A stretch of DNA of 5,560 nucleotides, taken from assembly GCA_003565575.1 (NCBI GenBank), contig PXBV01000158.1, positions 1-5,560 on the forward strand, in the 5' to 3' direction. The notes beneath the pieces were generated by a model. The model was not told the origin of the DNA, did no database searches, and saw nothing but the letters and a program-made list of their open reading frames with translations. This DNA comes from Psychroflexus sp. (GTDB lineage Bacteria; Bacteroidota; Bacteroidia; Flavobacteriales; Flavobacteriaceae). A program made the position numbers and the translations under genes. Positions 5,114 through 5,560 of this stretch are shown in pieces (position 1 is the stretch's first letter; the number at the start of each line of letters is the position of its first letter).

Positions 5114-5560
5114 TTAAAGAATTTCAGTAACTTGACCTGCACCTACAGTTCGCCCTCCTTCACGAATTGCGAATCTTAGACCTACATTAAGAGCAATTGG
5201 TTGAATCAAATCAACGGTAATCGTTAAGTTATCACCTGGCATAACCATTTCAACTCCCTCAGGAAGATTAATAGTACCAGTAACATCTGTAGTTCTTACA
5301 TAGAATTGCGGTCTGTAGTTGTTATGGAATGGCGTATGACGTCCACCTTCTTCTTTTTTCAAGATATAAACCTCAGCCTTGAATTTTCCGTGTGGCTTAA
5401 TAGAACCAGGTTTAGCGATTACCATACCTCTTGAGATTTGACTTTTTTCAATACCTCTTAATAAGATACCTACGTTATCTCCAGCCTCACCTCTATCAAG
5501 TATTTTACGGAACATTTCAACACCAGTAATTGTTGACTTCATATTTTCAGCCCCCATACC
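5114..5560 (-). CDS. tuf: Elongation factor Tu, C-terminal 148 residues (5' end outside window)
   Basis: EF-Tu carries aminoacyl-tRNA to the ribosomal A site as a GTP complex. Only the C-terminal part is here: the frame is open to the right edge, so the ATG at 5557 is an internal methionine and not the start. The part seen covers roughly the second half of domain II (TGVEMFRKILDRGEAGDNVG, then LLRGIEK) and all of domain III (from about KAEVYILKKEEGGRHTPF, with YRPQFYVRTTDVTGTI, LPEGVEMVMPGDN and FAIREGGRTVGAGQVTEIL at the end). By alignment from memory with the 393-residue E. coli protein it starts near residue 245. The G domain, with its GTP-binding motifs, is off the window. No frameshift or odd residue is visible. 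A strong terminator follows 22 bases downstream. Confidence 0.98.
   Translation of the reverse strand, partial: GMGAENMKSTITGVEMFRKILDRGEAGDNVGILLRGIEKSQISRGMVIAKPGSIKPHGKFKAEVYILKKEEGGRHTPFHNNYRPQFYVRTTDVTGTINLPEGVEMVMPGDNLTITVDLIQPIALNVGLRFAIREGGRTVGAGQVTEIL

Noticed and set aside
1..5560. A mobile element, CRISPR array or undescribed accessory system
   Set aside because: All coding space is taken by universal translation, secretion and transcription genes in their ancestral order; no direct repeats, transposase or foreign-looking segment is visible.

Overview
The window is an ordinary but information-rich piece of core bacterial chromosome, read entirely on the minus strand. In transcription order (right to left) it holds the 3' part of tuf (EF-Tu), tRNA-Trp(CCA), secE, nusG, rplK (L11), rplA (L1), rplJ (L10), rplL (L7/L12) and the first 578 codons of rpoB (RNA polymerase beta). 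The order tuf - trnW - secE - nusG - rplK - rplA - rplJ - rplL - rpoB is the classic translation/transcription gene cluster of bacteria.

The organism is most likely a member of the Bacteroidota, perhaps a marine or aquatic Cytophagia/Flavobacteriia-like lineage. The reasons are the RpoB wording (for example the NAEPPDEETARG segment and the FFGTNQLSQFMDQTNPLAEL segment), the AT-rich spacers, the absence of any Shine-Dalgarno sequence before seven consecutive genes, and the single-helix 65-residue SecE. The exact class is an inference; no 16S gene or lineage-specific marker is present.

Layout: 5114-5560 is the tuf 3' end. 4915-5113 holds a strong intrinsic terminator for tuf followed by an AT-rich stretch with two weak promoter candidates. 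4842-4914 is tRNA-Trp, only 14 bases ahead of secE. secE and nusG are 3 bases apart. A 74-base gap with a perfect 10-bp inverted repeat separates nusG from rplK. rplK, rplA and rplJ are packed with gaps of 15 and 9 bases; rplL follows after 46 bases; a 158-base gap with three inverted repeats precedes rpoB, which runs off the left edge.

The products act together. SecE is the small subunit of the SecYEG translocon. NusG links RNA polymerase to the ribosome or Rho. L11, L1, L10 and L7/L12 build the L1 stalk and the L7/L12 stalk, which recruits GTPases such as EF-Tu. RpoB is the catalytic beta subunit. I see no mobile element, CRISPR array, phage gene or undescribed multi-gene system. The points worth a second look are an asparagine at the rifampicin-contact position equal to E. 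coli beta His526, the hairpins in the nusG-rplK and rplL-rpoB gaps, and the in-frame packing of several gene junctions.
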